33,883 nucleotides of DNA from Methanomassiliicoccales archaeon. GTDB taxonomy: Archaea > Thermoplasmatota > Thermoplasmata > GCA-020350865. Positions 33,468-33,883 of the stretch are shown in pieces. The stretch lies in NCBI GenBank assembly GCA_020347705.1, contig CP070739.1, positions 1,774,506 to 1,808,388 of the forward strand. The letters run 5' to 3'. Under the pieces are notes generated by a model, which saw only the letters and a list, made by a program, of their open reading frames with translations, did no database searches and was not told where the DNA came from. A program made the position numbers and the translations under genes. Within the stretch, counting starts at the first letter, position 1. Every line of letters starts with the position of its first letter.

Positions 33468-33883
33468 ATTATGTTGCAGTAATTGGAGCTGGACCGGCTG
33501 GAGTTGCAGCGGGAATCTACCTGAAAAGAGCAGGTTTCGAACCTCTCGTATTCGAGAAAGAGGATATCGGAGGCCTGCTATTGAACGCCAACTTCGTGGA
33601 GAACTATCCTGGTTTTCCTGAGGGTATCAGTGGTGAAGACCTTGTAGGGCTTTTTAGAAAACAGCTTTCACTTTTTGGAATCGAGGTGAAAAAAAAAGAA
33701 GTGAAAAAAATATCAAAAGAAAAAGGTTTATTCAAGCTGATCACAGATGACGACGAAATCATCTCACAGGCCGTGATAATGGCCACTGGGACCACTCCGA
33801 AAAGCATCGATATCCAAGGGCAAACCCCTCTAATCGGGAGAAAGCTTTTTTATGAAATAAAGAATATTCCCCCGCCCAAAAAG
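33464..33883 (+). CDS. Thioredoxin-reductase-like FAD/NAD(P)-dependent oxidoreductase (5' part, runs off the window)
   Basis: The first 140 codons of a flavoprotein. The start is TTG 33464, eight bases after GAGGGG, and overlaps the previous stop as TTGA. The product opens NYVAVIGAGPAGVAAGIYLK, an FAD-binding Rossmann motif GxGxxG. It continues with IGGLLLNANFVENYPGFPEG, very close to the thioredoxin reductase pattern, and later VIMATGTTPK, the second FAD motif. The CxxC redox site and the NAD(P) domain lie beyond the window end, so thioredoxin reductase cannot be told from related reductases. Coupling to the hydrolase gene suggests a joint pathway, but none is evident. Confidence 0.85.
   Translation, partial: MNYVAVIGAGPAGVAAGIYLKRAGFEPLVFEKEDIGGLLLNANFVENYPGFPEGISGEDLVGLFRKQLSLFGIEVKKKEVKKISKEKGLFKLITDDDEIISQAVIMATGTTPKSIDIQGQTPLIGRKLFYEIKNIPPPKK

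Overview
The window looks archaeal, most likely an uncultured member of the Thermoplasmatota or a neighbouring euryarchaeal group. The reasons are: AT-rich TATA-like boxes about 25-40 bases ahead of several genes; strong GGAGGTGA-type ribosome sites; frequent GTG/TTG starts; several KaiC-type ATPases beside a roadblock protein, a Ras-like GTPase and a V4R protein; a small protein resembling the archaeal DUF5788 family; and N-glycosylation-rich surface proteins. No rRNA, tRNA, CRISPR array or insertion sequence was recognised, so the lineage assignment is inference.

Layout. 1-302 has no convincing gene but holds a 51-base imperfect hairpin. 303-2739 (minus strand) carries a DHH-family phosphoesterase and a secreted, membrane-anchored protein. 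2930-7131 (plus strand) is a tight six-gene run: roadblock, Ras-like GTPase, V4R, a fusion of a dead KaiC-like domain to an MglA/COG2229-type GTPase, and two further KaiC-like ATPases. 7231-24977 (minus strand) is a surface locus: a 4954-residue giant protein (beta-helix, DUF4347-like domain, very long middle region, about 1750 residues of RTX-type calcium repeats), followed by a 937-residue Asp-box beta-propeller protein with duplicated Ig-like domains and a C-terminal membrane anchor. 25466-28231 encodes an AAA/STAND ATPase with TPR repeats. 28248-30229 (minus strand) holds a 97-residue orphan and a 528-residue cysteine-motif protein. 30487-33883 (plus strand) holds a UbiA-like membrane prenyltransferase with an unusual C-terminal extracytoplasmic domain, a DUF5788-like protein, an isochorismatase-family hydrolase and the start of a thioredoxin-reductase-like flavoprotein that runs off the window.

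How the parts may work together. The six-gene run has the parts of a nucleotide-dependent switch: a roadblock protein of the kind that regulates small GTPases, two GTPase domains, a V4R domain that in other proteins binds small hydrophobic ligands, and three RecA/KaiC-fold domains of which one has lost its P-loop. It is the best candidate here for an undescribed system. The surface locus pairs a giant calcium-repeat protein of bacterial style, without any visible anchor of its own, with an anchored propeller protein that could hold or present it.
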